Shown here in pieces: positions 8,816 through 17,591 of a stretch of 64,000 bases of DNA; position 1 is the first letter of the stretch; the number at the start of each line of letters is the position of its first letter. The stretch lies in NCBI RefSeq assembly GCF_000813725.1, contig NZ_JWLD01000006.1, positions 44,621 through 108,620 of the forward strand, in the 5' to 3' direction. This stretch comes from Leisingera sp. ANG-Vp. GTDB lineage: Bacteria; Pseudomonadota; Alphaproteobacteria; Rhodobacterales; Rhodobacteraceae. The translations under genes and the position numbers were made by a program. The notes under the pieces are model-generated. The model had not been told where the DNA came from, searched no databases, and saw only the letters and a list, made by a program, of their open reading frames with translations.

Positions 8816-9974
8816 CGCGCCCTTGCGCGGGTTTCCGGATGCGGAATTTGCAGCCCGGACTGAAAAGGCACAGGCGTTGATGGCACAGCAGGGGCTCGAC
8901 GGGCTCCTGCTGCTGACCGAGCCGGAGGTGCGCTATTTCAGCGGTTTTCACACGCTGTTCTGGCAGAGCCCGACCCGGCCCTGGTTTCTGTTTGTGCCGC
9001 CTGCGGGCAAACCGATTGCCATCATCCCGGAGATCGGCGCCGACCTGATGCGCCGCACCTGGATTGAGGACATCCGCACTTGGAGCGCGCCCGCACCCGA
9101 GGATGACGGCCTCAGCCTGCTGACCGAGCTGCTGTCGCCGATTGCCGGGCGCGGCGGCTCGATCGGGGTGATGAAGGGGCATGAAACCGCGCTGCGTATG
9201 CCGCTGGGCGACTATGAACGGCTGATGGCCGGTCTGCCGGGACTGAAGGTGGCGGATGCAACTCCGCTGGTGCGCAGCCTGCGGATGGTGAAATCCGCAG
9301 CCGAGATCGAAAAGCTGAGCCATATCTGCGGCATTGGTTCGCGGACATTTGCACGGGTGCCGGAGATTGCCCGTGAGGGGCAGCCTTTTGAAGACCTGTT
9401 CCGCGCCTTCCGCCGCGAGGCGTTGGCCCAAGGGGCAGACGATGTGCCTTATCTGGTCGGCGGCGCCGATCAGGGCGGCTATAGCGATGTGATCTCTCCG
9501 CCGACCAGCCGCCCGCTGCAGGCGGGGGATATCGTGATGCTGGATACCGGCTCCACCTGGGACGGTTACTTCTGCGACTTCGACCGCAACTTTGCCATTG
9601 GACAGGCCGATGACCTGTCGAAACGGGCCTATGATGTCCTGTGGCGGGCCACCGAAGCGGGAATCGAAGCAGCCAGGCCCGGCGCCACCTGCCGGGATCT
9701 GTTCACCGCGATGCAGTCTGTGATCGCGGAAATGGATGATCAGGGCGGCGACGTTGGACGGCTGGGCCACGGGCTGGGGATGCAGCTCACCGAATGGCCT
9801 TCGCACGCGGCGTTTGACGGCACGGTGATCGAGGAGAACATGGTGCTGACCCTGGAACCCTCGCTGGGCTATGGTGACGGCAAAATCATGGTGCATGAGG
9901 AAAACATCGTGATCCGGCCTGGCGGTGCGGAGCTGCTGACAACGCGTGCAGCACCCGAACTGCCTGTGATTTAA
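8808..9974 (+). CDS. M24 family metallopeptidase-fold enzyme (creatinase/Xaa-Pro/ectoine-hydrolase type)
   Basis: A 388-residue pita-bread-fold enzyme with an N-terminal creatinase-like domain (1-160) and a C-terminal catalytic domain. Metal ligands are recognisable: DTGSTWDGYFCDFDRNF (two Asp), GHGLGM (His), TLEPS (Glu) and HEENIVI (Glu). Family members include proline dipeptidases, creatinase and the ectoine hydrolase DoeA/EutD. The ATG at 8808 overlaps dpaL by 8 bases. Pairing with an Asp/Glu racemase-fold gene recalls the eutD-eutA pair of ectoine utilisation, but no eutE-like gene is present; substrate unknown. Confidence 0.85.
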   Translation: MSDAPLRGFPDAEFAARTEKAQALMAQQGLDGLLLLTEPEVRYFSGFHTLFWQSPTRPWFLFVPPAGKPIAIIPEIGADLMRRTWIEDIRTWSAPAPEDDGLSLLTELLSPIAGRGGSIGVMKGHETALRMPLGDYERLMAGLPGLKVADATPLVRSLRMVKSAAEIEKLSHICGIGSRTFARVPEIAREGQPFEDLFRAFRREALAQGADDVPYLVGGADQGGYSDVISPPTSRPLQAGDIVMLDTGSTWDGYFCDFDRNFAIGQADDLSKRAYDVLWRATEAGIEAARPGATCRDLFTAMQSVIAEMDDQGGDVGRLGHGLGMQLTEWPSHAAFDGTVIEENMVLTLEPSLGYGDGKIMVHEENIVIRPGGAELLTTRAAPELPVI

Positions 9975-9989
9975 AGGAGGCCGCGGCCC

Positions 9990-10745
9990 ATGAAGCTCCC
10001 TTTTGACACGGACGCAGGCATCGGCACCCGCGCCAATCTGGGCGTGATCGTGCTGGAAACCGACGAGACGCTGGAGGCAGAGTTTTCCCGGATGATGGCG
10101 CAGGAGGGTGTGGCGCTCTATCACAGCCGCATCCCTATGGTGCCGGAAATCCGCCCCGAGACCCTGGCACAGATGCAGGCGGATCTGCCGGCTTCGGTCC
10201 GGCTGTACCCGTCGTCGCTGAACTTTGACGTGATCGGCTACGGCTGCACGTCGGCTTCGACGGTGATTGGTTCGGACAAGGTCGCGGAGGCGGTTCAATC
10301 CGTCCTGCCCGGCGTCAAGGTCACGGATCCGCTGGCGGCGATCATCGCTGCGGGCAAGGCGCTGGGGGTATCCCGGTTCGGATTTGTCACCCCCTACCTG
10401 CCGGAAGTTTCCGCACAGATGCGGCAGAAGCTGGAAGACGCGGGATTTGCGATTGCCGGTTTCGGCTCGTTCGAAGAGATGGATGACCGGGTCGTCGCCC
10501 GGATTTCGGAAACGTCGATTTCGGAGGCTGCCAAGCGCGTGGCCAGGGAGCAGGATTGCGACGCCATTGTCATCTCCTGCACCAACCTGCGCTGTCTGCG
10601 CGTCATTCCGGAGATCGAAGAGGCAACTGGCGTGCCGGTGATCTCCAGCAATCAGGCGCTCGCCTGGCACATGCTGCGGCTGGCGGGGGTGGACCACGCC
10701 ATGCCGCAATTCGGCAAGCTGTTCGAGCAGGCCTTGGGCCGCTGA
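9990..10745 (+). CDS. Asp/Glu racemase superfamily protein (maleate isomerase / EutA-like)
   Basis: A 251-residue protein with the two-cysteine active-site pattern of the family: GYGCTSAS (Cys86) and VISCTNLR (Cys197), in two similar half-domains. Such enzymes include maleate cis-trans isomerase, arylmalonate decarboxylase and EutA of ectoine degradation. A strong AAAGGAGG lies upstream of the ATG, 15 bases after the M24 stop. It most likely isomerises or racemises an intermediate of the same pathway. Confidence 0.8.
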   Translation: MKLPFDTDAGIGTRANLGVIVLETDETLEAEFSRMMAQEGVALYHSRIPMVPEIRPETLAQMQADLPASVRLYPSSLNFDVIGYGCTSASTVIGSDKVAEAVQSVLPGVKVTDPLAAIIAAGKALGVSRFGFVTPYLPEVSAQMRQKLEDAGFAIAGFGSFEEMDDRVVARISETSISEAAKRVAREQDCDAIVISCTNLRCLRVIPEIEEATGVPVISSNQALAWHMLRLAGVDHAMPQFGKLFEQALGR

Positions 10746-10865
10746 CCAGAGCTGCGGAGGCTGCGCCGGGCGGGGCGCAGCTTTCCTAAAGCACGCTTGT
10801 AATTCTTCCGCGGATCGCGACAGATTGCCTGTCAGAGTTTGATTCGCGCTTGCAAGGATGCCCGG

Positions 10866-12425
10866 ATGCCAGCCACCCGCCCCTCCACCCGAAATGTCCT
10901 GTTCATCATCATCGACCAGCTGCGCGCCGACTGTGTTTTCGGTGGCATGTCGGAGCATGTGGAGCTGCCCAACATCCGCTCTTTCATGAAGGAGGCGGTC
11001 TCCTTCAAGCGGCATTTCTCGGTGACCAACCCCTGCGGTCCGTCGCGGGCCTCGATCCTGACCGGGCAATATGCGATGAACCACCGGTCGGCCCGCAACG
11101 GCGCGCCCTTGCGCCATGACACGCCGAACATCGCCACCGAGATGCGCAAGGCAGGCTACATGCCGATGCTGTTCGGCTATACCGACACCTCGCAGGACCC
11201 GCGCGCCTTTGAACCCAACGACCCGGCGCTCAGGACCTATGAGTTCCCGATGAACGGGTTTCACGAGATGACCGAGATGCGGATGGAGATGTCCTATCCG
11301 TGGCAGTCGCACCTTATGAACCGGGGTTATGAATTCGAGAACTATTGGGATGTCTACAAGCCGGTCTCGCCGGATGGCGGCACGCCCAAGCTGAACGATC
11401 CGGCGCTTTATGCAGCTGAGGACAGCGATACCGCCTTCCTGACCAACTCCTTCCTGGGCAAGATGACCGCCTATCACAAGGAAAGCTGGTTTGCGCATCT
11501 GACCTATATCCGCCCGCACCCGCCGCTGGTAGCGCCTGCGCCTTACAACACCATGTACGACCCGGCTTCATTGCCGCTGCCGGAGCGGCTGGTCACGCCG
11601 GAGGCAGAATGCGAGCAGCACGCCTTCTTTGATCCGGTGCTGCGCAAAAGCACCATTGCAGGTTTTGTCGAAGGCTTCCCGGAACTGGAGCCGACGGATG
11701 AGAATACCGCCACCCTGCGCTCAATTTACCTGGGGCTGGCAACCGAAGTTGATCATCACATTGGGCGGGTGGTGCAGTTCCTTAAGGACACCGGCCAGTA
11801 TGACGATACCATGGTGGTGATCACAGCCGACCACGGCGAGATGCTGGGCGACCGGCATTCCTGGGGAAAGATGACGGTCTATGATGCGGCGTATCACACG
11901 CCGCTGATCATCCGGGTGCCCGGTAATGAAGAGAACGCCGGGGCTTGTCTGACCCAGATCACCGAGTCGATTGACGTGACGCCGACCATTCTGGACTGGG
12001 TCGGACAGGAAATTCCGAATTCCATGGACGGGCGGTCGCTTCTGCCGCTGCTAAAAGGGGATGTGCCGCAGGACTGGCGGCAGTATTCGTTCTCGGAGCT
12101 GGATTTTGCGGAGCCGCTGAAACCGACATTGTGGCAGCTGGCTCTGGGAACCACGCCAAGCGACAGTTGCCTTGGCATCCTGCGGGAGGAACGTTTCACC
12201 CTGGTTGAGTTTGCTGCCGACCTGCCGCCGATGCTGTTTGATACTGAAGGGCAGGGCGAACTGGAGAATGTGGCCGGAAAACCAGAGTATGCCGCTGATC
12301 TCAACCGGCTGACACGGATGATGCTGCGGCACCGGATGAAAAACATGGACCATACACTGTCGCTGACGGCTATCACACCTGAGGGGCCGCGCAGCCTGTC
12401 CCGCGGGGCTGTTCAAAAAGGCTGA
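10866..12425 (+). CDS. Sulfatase superfamily enzyme, phosphonate monoester hydrolase-like
   Basis: A 519-residue alkaline-phosphatase-fold hydrolase. NPCGPSRASILTG contains the C-x-P-x-R motif whose Cys57 would be matured to formylglycine. FIIIDQLRAD (metal Asp17) and ITADHGEMLGD (metal Asp/His) are the other hallmarks. Stretches such as GYTDTSQDPR, the RPHPPLVAPAPYN segment and the C-terminal MKNMDHTL region resemble the rhizobial/Burkholderia phosphonate monoester hydrolases more than arylsulfatases. The ATG at 10866 has AAGGA 7 bases upstream. It follows the racemase gene after 120 bases, so it may be in the operon or separately transcribed. True substrate (phosphodiester, phosphonate or sulfate ester) is undetermined. 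Confidence 0.8.
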   Translation: MPATRPSTRNVLFIIIDQLRADCVFGGMSEHVELPNIRSFMKEAVSFKRHFSVTNPCGPSRASILTGQYAMNHRSARNGAPLRHDTPNIATEMRKAGYMPMLFGYTDTSQDPRAFEPNDPALRTYEFPMNGFHEMTEMRMEMSYPWQSHLMNRGYEFENYWDVYKPVSPDGGTPKLNDPALYAAEDSDTAFLTNSFLGKMTAYHKESWFAHLTYIRPHPPLVAPAPYNTMYDPASLPLPERLVTPEAECEQHAFFDPVLRKSTIAGFVEGFPELEPTDENTATLRSIYLGLATEVDHHIGRVVQFLKDTGQYDDTMVVITADHGEMLGDRHSWGKMTVYDAAYHTPLIIRVPGNEENAGACLTQITESIDVTPTILDWVGQEIPNSMDGRSLLPLLKGDVPQDWRQYSFSELDFAEPLKPTLWQLALGTTPSDSCLGILREERFTLVEFAADLPPMLFDTEGQGELENVAGKPEYAADLNRLTRMMLRHRMKNMDHTLSLTAITPEGPRSLSRGAVQKG

Positions 12426-12426
12426 C

Positions 12427-12487
12427 GGCAGCGGAGCAATACCGCTGCCGCCGGAGTTAGGGGGCTGGGCGGATCGCCGCCCAAGCC
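12427..12487. terminator. Tandem hairpins between convergent sulfatase and RTX protease genes
   Basis: GGCAGCGG (12427-12434) and CCGCTGCC (12442-12449) form an 8-bp stem with a 7-base loop. A second hairpin, GGGCGG-ATCG-CCGCCC (12467-12482), is extended by GGCT/AGCC outside it. They fill the gap between convergent genes and probably end transcription from both sides, though neither has a clear U-run. Confidence 0.6.
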
Positions 12488-12515
12488 ATAACCCTTGATA
12501 TTCCTTCCTGACTGA

Positions 12516-15500
12516 TTAGAGAACAAACCAGTCCTCAGTCAGCACGTCTGTCGACTTGACGCCTTTCAAGCTTGCAATCAGCAGTGCCTCTGCGCCGCCG
12601 TCACCGTCCGCGTCATATGCGAGCCAAACAGTTTTGCCTTGAGCGCTGAGGTTCAGGCTGCCGCTGTCCAATGCGTCATCTAGATTTGTGCCCAGCTCCA
12701 GAAGCAGGTCGTCCAGAGCGAACTGGTCTCCTTCCGAGCGTTTGAAATCATTGATGATGTCGCCGGCGTCTGCGGCGGCGGTGAAAACAAAGACATCCGC
12801 ATCCCTGCCGCCAGTAAGCAGGTCAACGCCGGTGCCGCCTTCGATCCAGTCCATCCCGGACCCGCCGTTCAGCCTGTCATTCCCGCTGCCGCCGCTGAGC
12901 GTGTCGTCGTCGTTGCCGCCAGTCAGCTGGTCGAGGCCGTCGCCGCCATTTAGGGAGTCGTTGCCATTGCCGCCATCCAGCTTGTCGAGACCGCCGCCAG
13001 CATTCAGGACATCATTGCCATTGCCTCCTTTCAGCTGATCGTTGCCGCTGCCAGAGCTGATCACATCATCGCCTTGGCCGCTGTCCACCCGGTTGCTGCC
13101 GTCGCCCGCATCAATCGTGTCATTGCCGTTGCCGGTTTTGATCTGGTCGCCGTCGCTGCCGCCAGTGATCATGTTGTTGCCGTCGCGAACGTCTATCCGG
13201 TTGGCGCCGTCGCCGGCATCGATGGTGTCGTCGCCGGTTCCGGTCTTGATCTGATCTTTGCCGGATCCGGTGGTGATCACATTGCTGCCGCCGCGGGTGT
13301 CCACCCGGTTGGCACCGTCGCCTGCGTCAATGGTGTCGTTGCCTTCGCCGGTCTTGATCTGGTCCTTGCCGATGCCGGTTGTGATCATGTTGCTGCCGCC
13401 GCGGGTGTCCACCCGGTTGTTGCCGTCGCCCGCATCAATGGTGTCGTCGCCTTCGCCTGTCTTGATCTGGTCATTATTGCTGCCGGCCGTGACCACGTTG
13501 CTGCCGCCGCGGATATCCACCCTGTTGGCGCCCTCTCCGGCATCAACGGTGTCGTCACCTTCGCCGGTCTTGATCTGGTCTTTGCCGCTGCCGGTTGTGA
13601 TTGCGTTGCTGCCGCCGCGGGTATCCACACGGTTGTCGCCGTTGCCAGCATCAATGGTGTCGTTGCCTTCGCCGGTTCTGATCTGGTCCTTGCCTTCGCC
13701 GCTGGTGATCATATTGCTGCCGCCGCGGGTGTCCACGCGGTTATTGCCCTCGCCGGCGTTGATTGTGTCGTTCCCCTCGCTGGTCTTGATCTGATCTTTG
13801 CCGGATCCGGTGGTGATCTGGTTGTTGCCGCCACGGTCATCGACTTTGTTGTCGCCATCGCCGGCATCAATCGTGTCGTTGCCTTCGCCAGTCTTGATCT
13901 GGTCCTTGCCGCTTAAGCCGGTGATCAGGTTGTTGCCTTCGCCGTCCACCAGCTTGTTGTCGCCGCCTAAGCCGTACAGGGTGTCATCACCTGCGCCGCC
14001 ATCCAGCTGATCATTTTCATGCCCTGCGGTGAGCCAGTCATTGCCATCACCTCCATACACCTTGTTTTTACCTCGGACACCATGGAGCGTGTCGTCACCC
14101 AGACCGCCCTCGATAAAGTCGTTGCCGTCGCCGCCGCTCAGGCTGTCATTGCCTGAGCCGCCATAGAGCTTGTCATTTCCTGTGCCGCCATAAATCGTGT
14201 CGTCGCCGTCGAGGCCGTAGAGAATGTCATTGCCTGCACCGCCATCGATCAGGTTGGCTTCGGCATTTCCGTATCCCTTGTCAGAACCTTTGCCCAGTAT
14301 GAGGTTTTCAATCACCGTACCGTCGCTGATTGTCAGCTGCTTGGAACCGATTTTGCCGCTGACGCCGCTGGTTAGGTAGATGGTCGACCTCAGAGTCACC
14401 GTACTCAGATCAAGGGTGTCATTGCCGCCGTTCGTATCTGTGACTGTGCCCAGTAATGTGGTCCAGTTCCGCACGAAACTGTCGGAGAATTCGTAGATGT
14501 TGTCAGGTGAAGGCGGCGGCGGCGGCGGCGGTGTGTCGCCGCTGTCGATAATCTCGGCAACATCCGCATCGGCGGTAATGCCGGACAGAAAGACAAGATT
14601 GGTGCTGTTGACCCGCAGCCAAGAGCCGCCGGTGCCGGCCTGCAGCGACACGATGCCGTCGCCTGCGGCATCGCTGCCAGTGTACCCAATGGCCTGCAGC
14701 AGCGCGGTAATGTCGACCCGGTCGCCTGCTGCGAGGTCGAAATCCGTGATGGTATCGCCAGCTTCGTTCAGCGCCGTATAGACAAACCGGTCGCCGCCGG
14801 TTCCGCCGATCAGCGTATCCGCCCCGGTGCCGCCGATCAGGATGTCGTTGCCTTCCCGAGCTTCGATCCGGTCGTCGCCGCCGCCGCTTTCCAGCCTGTT
14901 GTTGGCTGCATTGCCAATGATGTAGTCGTTGCCCGAGCCGGTCACGGCGTTTTCAATGACGGTGCCGCGGGCAATCGAGAAGTTGTCAGTCGCGCCGTTG
15001 AGATCGGAAAAGGTCTCTTCCCCCAGATTCAGCGTCTGATCGCTGCTGCGCGAGCCCAGGTCGATTGTGTCGATGCCGCCGCTGTCAACGAGAGAAACCG
15101 CCCAATTGCCGTTCAGGTCCATGCCGAAGCGGCCGGTGGTTTCGTTGTCGCCATAGGTGGTGTTGCCGGTTTCCACATTCACCGGGGTGCCATAGAGGTG
15201 GTGCACCGCGGCGATGTCGGCCGATTGCGCCGTCGCCAGATAAGCAAAAGACGCGTCAATGGCGGTGTTCTCATGTTGGCTGAAGTAGGACATCACTGAC
15301 ATTTGCCAGCTGTCGTTGGCAAAATCCGCATCCGAACCATAGCTGGCGCTGCCGTTGTAATTGCCCGTATGGCCCAGGCCCAGGGCATGGCCGATTTCGT
15401 GGATGTAGGTCTGGTAGAAATAGTTGTCGTTGCCGTTGGACCAGCCGGAATTCACATTGACGTGGGAGCTGAGGATGGTGCCGTTGTTGACCGAGGAGCT

Positions 15501-15848
15501 GGCCCAGGCGCCGGATTGGTTGTCGTCAAAGGTGATCTTGGCGCTTCCCGTGGTTTCGACAAAGTCGATGCCTGTGATGGCGGTCCAGCTCTCCAGCGCC
15601 TTGCGGGCCGCGTCCTGGCCTTTTGTGTTCAGGCCGCTGAGGTTGACGGTCAGTTCGCCGCCGGTTTGCACATCAAAGGAGCGCTGGGTGCGGCCGGTGT
15701 CTTCCCAGTATCCTTGGTACAGGTATTGGGCAATCTGGTCGACGGTATAGGTCGGCTTGCCTGCGCCATCGCCGCCGCCTGAGCCTGAGCCGCTGTCGTC
15801 GGTGACTTCTGGAATTCTGTGATAGTCTCGGCCGCAAAATTCACACAT
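12516..15848 (-). CDS. Serralysin-family (M10) metalloprotease with long RTX repeat domain
   Basis: A 1110-residue secreted zinc protease. Residues about 30-240 are the catalytic domain, with HEIGHALGLGH (150-160) and the Met-turn SVMSY (184-188) typical of serralysins. RTX-like blocks surround a first T1SS-type C-terminal segment (FVYTALNEAGDTITDFDLAAGDRVD, around 350-380), and a second one (DVFVFTAAADAGDIINDFKRSEGDQF) lies near the end. Between them is a long calcium-binding repeat region, including eight copies of a 36-residue unit (about residues 663-950). There is no Sec signal peptide, as expected for type I secretion, and the N-terminus starts MCEFCGRDYH. No T1SS genes or serralysin inhibitor are recognisable nearby. 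A small exported-protein gene lies 27 bases upstream on the same strand. Confidence 0.9.
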   Translation of the reverse strand: MCEFCGRDYHRIPEVTDDSGSGSGGGDGAGKPTYTVDQIAQYLYQGYWEDTGRTQRSFDVQTGGELTVNLSGLNTKGQDAARKALESWTAITGIDFVETTGSAKITFDDNQSGAWASSSVNNGTILSSHVNVNSGWSNGNDNYFYQTYIHEIGHALGLGHTGNYNGSASYGSDADFANDSWQMSVMSYFSQHENTAIDASFAYLATAQSADIAAVHHLYGTPVNVETGNTTYGDNETTGRFGMDLNGNWAVSLVDSGGIDTIDLGSRSSDQTLNLGEETFSDLNGATDNFSIARGTVIENAVTGSGNDYIIGNAANNRLESGGGDDRIEAREGNDILIGGTGADTLIGGTGGDRFVYTALNEAGDTITDFDLAAGDRVDITALLQAIGYTGSDAAGDGIVSLQAGTGGSWLRVNSTNLVFLSGITADADVAEIIDSGDTPPPPPPPSPDNIYEFSDSFVRNWTTLLGTVTDTNGGNDTLDLSTVTLRSTIYLTSGVSGKIGSKQLTISDGTVIENLILGKGSDKGYGNAEANLIDGGAGNDILYGLDGDDTIYGGTGNDKLYGGSGNDSLSGGDGNDFIEGGLGDDTLHGVRGKNKVYGGDGNDWLTAGHENDQLDGGAGDDTLYGLGGDNKLVDGEGNNLITGLSGKDQIKTGEGNDTIDAGDGDNKVDDRGGNNQITTGSGKDQIKTSEGNDTINAGEGNNRVDTRGGSNMITSGEGKDQIRTGEGNDTIDAGNGDNRVDTRGGSNAITTGSGKDQIKTGEGDDTVDAGEGANRVDIRGGSNVVTAGSNNDQIKTGEGDDTIDAGDGNNRVDTRGGSNMITTGIGKDQIKTGEGNDTIDAGDGANRVDTRGGSNVITTGSGKDQIKTGTGDDTIDAGDGANRIDVRDGNNMITGGSDGDQIKTGNGNDTIDAGDGSNRVDSGQGDDVISSGSGNDQLKGGNGNDVLNAGGGLDKLDGGNGNDSLNGGDGLDQLTGGNDDDTLSGGSGNDRLNGGSGMDWIEGGTGVDLLTGGRDADVFVFTAAADAGDIINDFKRSEGDQFALDDLLLELGTNLDDALDSGSLNLSAQGKTVWLAYDADGDGGAEALLIASLKGVKSTDVLTEDWFVL
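13000..13862 (-). repeat. Eight 108-bp coding tandem repeats (36-residue RTX higher-order unit)
   Basis: Within the RTX protease, a 36-residue unit made of four 9-residue RTX-like steps is repeated about eight times. A typical unit reads GEGNNRVDT / RGGSNMITT / GSGKDQIKT / GEGNDTIDA. Only the last two steps keep the GxGxD calcium motif well; the first two have Asn in its place. DNA copies remain highly similar, especially around the R-V-D-T-R-G-G-S-N codons. Confidence 0.85.
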
Positions 15849-15875
15849 GGGGTGCTTCCATCCTAGATCGTTAAT

Positions 15876-16280
15876 TTACAAAGGAAATTCAGTGTGCCTG
15901 ACCAGCTGGCCGGCAAAGTCCGAAAGGCTGTCCGGGGTCAGTTGCCCGTCCATAACCGAATGTTCGATAACCGGTCCCTGGCCGTTGCGGCCATCACTGT
16001 GCTGCCAGGCCAGATAGCCGGAAACCCAATCTGCGGACCGGGCCTGGCCGACATAGCGCAGGGTCAGATCCGGTCCGGTGCCAAAGCTGTCTGCGGCAGT
16101 CACCGCAGCGCTGGGGAACCTGCCTTGCAGCTCAACGGTCAAGGCTTCGCACAGGGGTTGCCGCAGGGGGGCATCGCATTGCAGCTGAATGGTGTGCCCG
16201 GAATTGGCAAGGGCCGTTGAGCCGGTAACCAGCAGCCAGACGGCTGCCGAGCAGCTGGACAGTTTTCCAGGTGTCGCCAT
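15876..16280 (-). CDS. Small exported protein upstream of the RTX protease
   Basis: A 134-residue protein with an N-terminal signal sequence (hydrophobic SSCSAAVWLLVTGSTALA) and a mature domain with two cysteines (LQCDAPLRQPLCEAL) likely to form a disulfide. It ends 27 bases before the protease gene on the same strand, so the two are probably co-transcribed. I do not recognise the family. It does not look like the lipocalin-like AprI/Inh serralysin inhibitor, but position makes an inhibitor, chaperone or accessory role worth testing. Confidence 0.65.
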   Translation of the reverse strand: MATPGKLSSCSAAVWLLVTGSTALANSGHTIQLQCDAPLRQPLCEALTVELQGRFPSAAVTAADSFGTGPDLTLRYVGQARSADWVSGYLAWQHSDGRNGQGPVIEHSVMDGQLTPDSLSDFAGQLVRHTEFPL

Positions 16281-16479
16281 TGGGGAATCGCTCGCTCAGA
16301 CGGTTGAAGGATCAGGTTCAGTCCTGCGCCGTTCTGGCTGCACGTTCTCAGTTCTAGGCAGGGATTGGGGCGAAATGGCGGTTAGGAAACTGACAACATT
16401 TAGACACCGTTAACCTGCGTTAACCTTCTGGCAGCGCGGCGTGTCCGGCAGCAGGCTTGGCTGAAAGCCCTACTTGTTT

Positions 16480-16525
16480 TTGCAAATCATTCTCATATTT
16501 GTTGACAGTTGAGAATGATTTGCAA
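16480..16525 (+). promoter_or_regulatory. Perfect 16-bp inverted repeat operator (Fur/Mur-type) overlapping the sitA promoter
   Basis: TTGCAAATCATTCTCA (16480-16495) and TGAGAATGATTTGCAA (16510-16525) are exact reverse complements separated by 14 bases. The spacer contains TTGACA (16502-16507), a perfect -35 hexamer; a weak -10 (TAACGA at 16526-16531) follows after 18 bases. The half-sites resemble Fur-family boxes with TGCAAAT/ATTTGCA edges, as for Mur sites in alphaproteobacteria. Binding at both arms would cover the promoter of the Mn/Fe transporter operon. Confidence 0.8.
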
Positions 16526-16563
16526 TAACGATACGTCAACGACAGTATCAGACGGAGAATCGG

Positions 16564-17466
16564 ATGTTACCCAACCTGCTCAAGACGGCCTCGGTCGCCG
16601 CTTTCGCCGCCGTTGCCGCCACAGGTGCCATGGCCGAAGACAAAATGAAGGTCGTTACCACCTTCACGGTGCTTGCCGACATGGCAGCCAATGTGGCGGG
16701 GGATGCTGCTGAGGTGGTCTCAGTCACCAAGCCGGGCGCCGAGATTCACGGTTACGAGCCGACCCCCCGCGATATCGTCCGGGCCTCGGATGCCGATCTG
16801 ATCCTGTGGAACGGTATGAACCTGGAATTGTGGTTCGAGCAATTCCTGACCAATCTGGACGGCGTACCCTCGGTGACCTTGACCGATGGCATCAGCCCGA
16901 TCCCGATCGCTGCAGGCTCTTATGAGGGCAAGCCTAACCCGCATGCCTGGATGGGGTTGGATAACGCGCTGATCTACATCGATAATATCGTCGAAGCCTT
17001 CGCCGAGCACGACCCGGAAAACGCTGCCGTCTACGTCAAGAACGCAGGCGAATACAAGGACAAGCTGCGCGCCACCATTGAGCCGCTGCGCCAGGCGATC
17101 GCCGAGATCCCCGAGGACAAGCGCTGGCTGGTGACCTGCGAGGGCGCCTTCAGCTATCTTGCCCGCGACTTTGCCATGAAAGAGCTGTATCTCTGGCCGA
17201 TGAACGCCGATCAGGTCGGAACCCCGCAGCAGGTGCGTGGTGTGATCGATGGAGTGCGCGCCAACAATATCCCGGTAGTGTTCTGCGAAAGCACTGTGAA
17301 CACCGCTCCGGCCGAGCAGGTTGCACGTGAAACCGGCGTGGCGTACGGCGGCGAGCTTTACGTTGACTCGCTCAGCGAAGCAGATGGCCCGGTGCCGACC
17401 TACCTCGATCTGCTCAAGGTCACCTCGCAGACTGTGGCCCGGGGCCTGACGTCGGTAACCAACTAA
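16564..17466 (+). CDS. sitA: Manganese/iron ABC transporter, substrate-binding protein
   Basis: A periplasmic metal-binding protein of the cluster 9 (SitA/YfeA/MntC) family, 300 residues, with a signal peptide ending ATGAMAE. Metal ligands fit the family: His in [11 protein letters not shown], His in NPHAWMG, Glu in [13 protein letters not shown], and an Asp near the C-terminus ([10 protein letters not shown]). The ligand set and the CEGAFSY segment favour Mn/Fe over the zinc-type ZnuA, which usually carries a His-rich loop absent here. It heads a four-gene operon behind a Fur/Mur-like palindrome. Confidence 0.9.
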   Translation: MLPNLLKTASVAAFAAVAATGAMAEDKMKVVTTFTVLADMAANVAGDAAEVVSVTKPGAEIHGYEPTPRDIVRASDADLILWNGMNLELWFEQFLTNLDGVPSVTLTDGISPIPIAAGSYEGKPNPHAWMGLDNALIYIDNIVEAFAEHDPENAAVYVKNAGEYKDKLRATIEPLRQAIAEIPEDKRWLVTCEGAFSYLARDFAMKELYLWPMNADQVGTPQQVRGVIDGVRANNIPVVFCESTVNTAPAEQVARETGVAYGGELYVDSLSEADGPVPTYLDLLKVTSQTVARGLTSVTN

Positions 17467-17490
17467 GCCGTTCCTATCGCATATCCTTTT

Positions 17491-17520
17491 GCCCCGCAGC
17501 GCAAGTTGCGGGGCGTTTCA
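17491..17520 (+). terminator. Hairpin between sitA and sitB (partial terminator / 3'-end stabiliser)
   Basis: GCCCCGCA (17491-17498) pairs with TGCGGGGC (17507-17514), followed by GTTTCATTTC. A leaky terminator or stabilising stem directly after the binding-protein gene would give the usual excess of SitA over the membrane components. Confidence 0.7.
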
Positions 17521-17591
17521 TTTCACAAAGCACATTTTCTGTGTGTAACTCTGCGGGACAGCCCATGCTTGATGCCAGCGAGACCCACGTA

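Noticed and set aside
8790..11519. A 909-codon open frame on the minus strand
   Set aside because: It lies antisense to dpaL, the M24, racemase and sulfatase genes, has no recognisable domain and low-complexity His/Gln/Arg-rich composition typical of shadows in high-GC DNA.
13000..13862. CRISPR-like spacing of repeats
   Set aside because: The repeats are contiguous 108-base coding units in frame with an RTX protein, with no spacers and no cas genes.
13074..13916. Open frame on the plus strand of repetitive Val/Ala composition
   Set aside because: It is the reverse reading of the RTX tandem repeats, not a separate gene.
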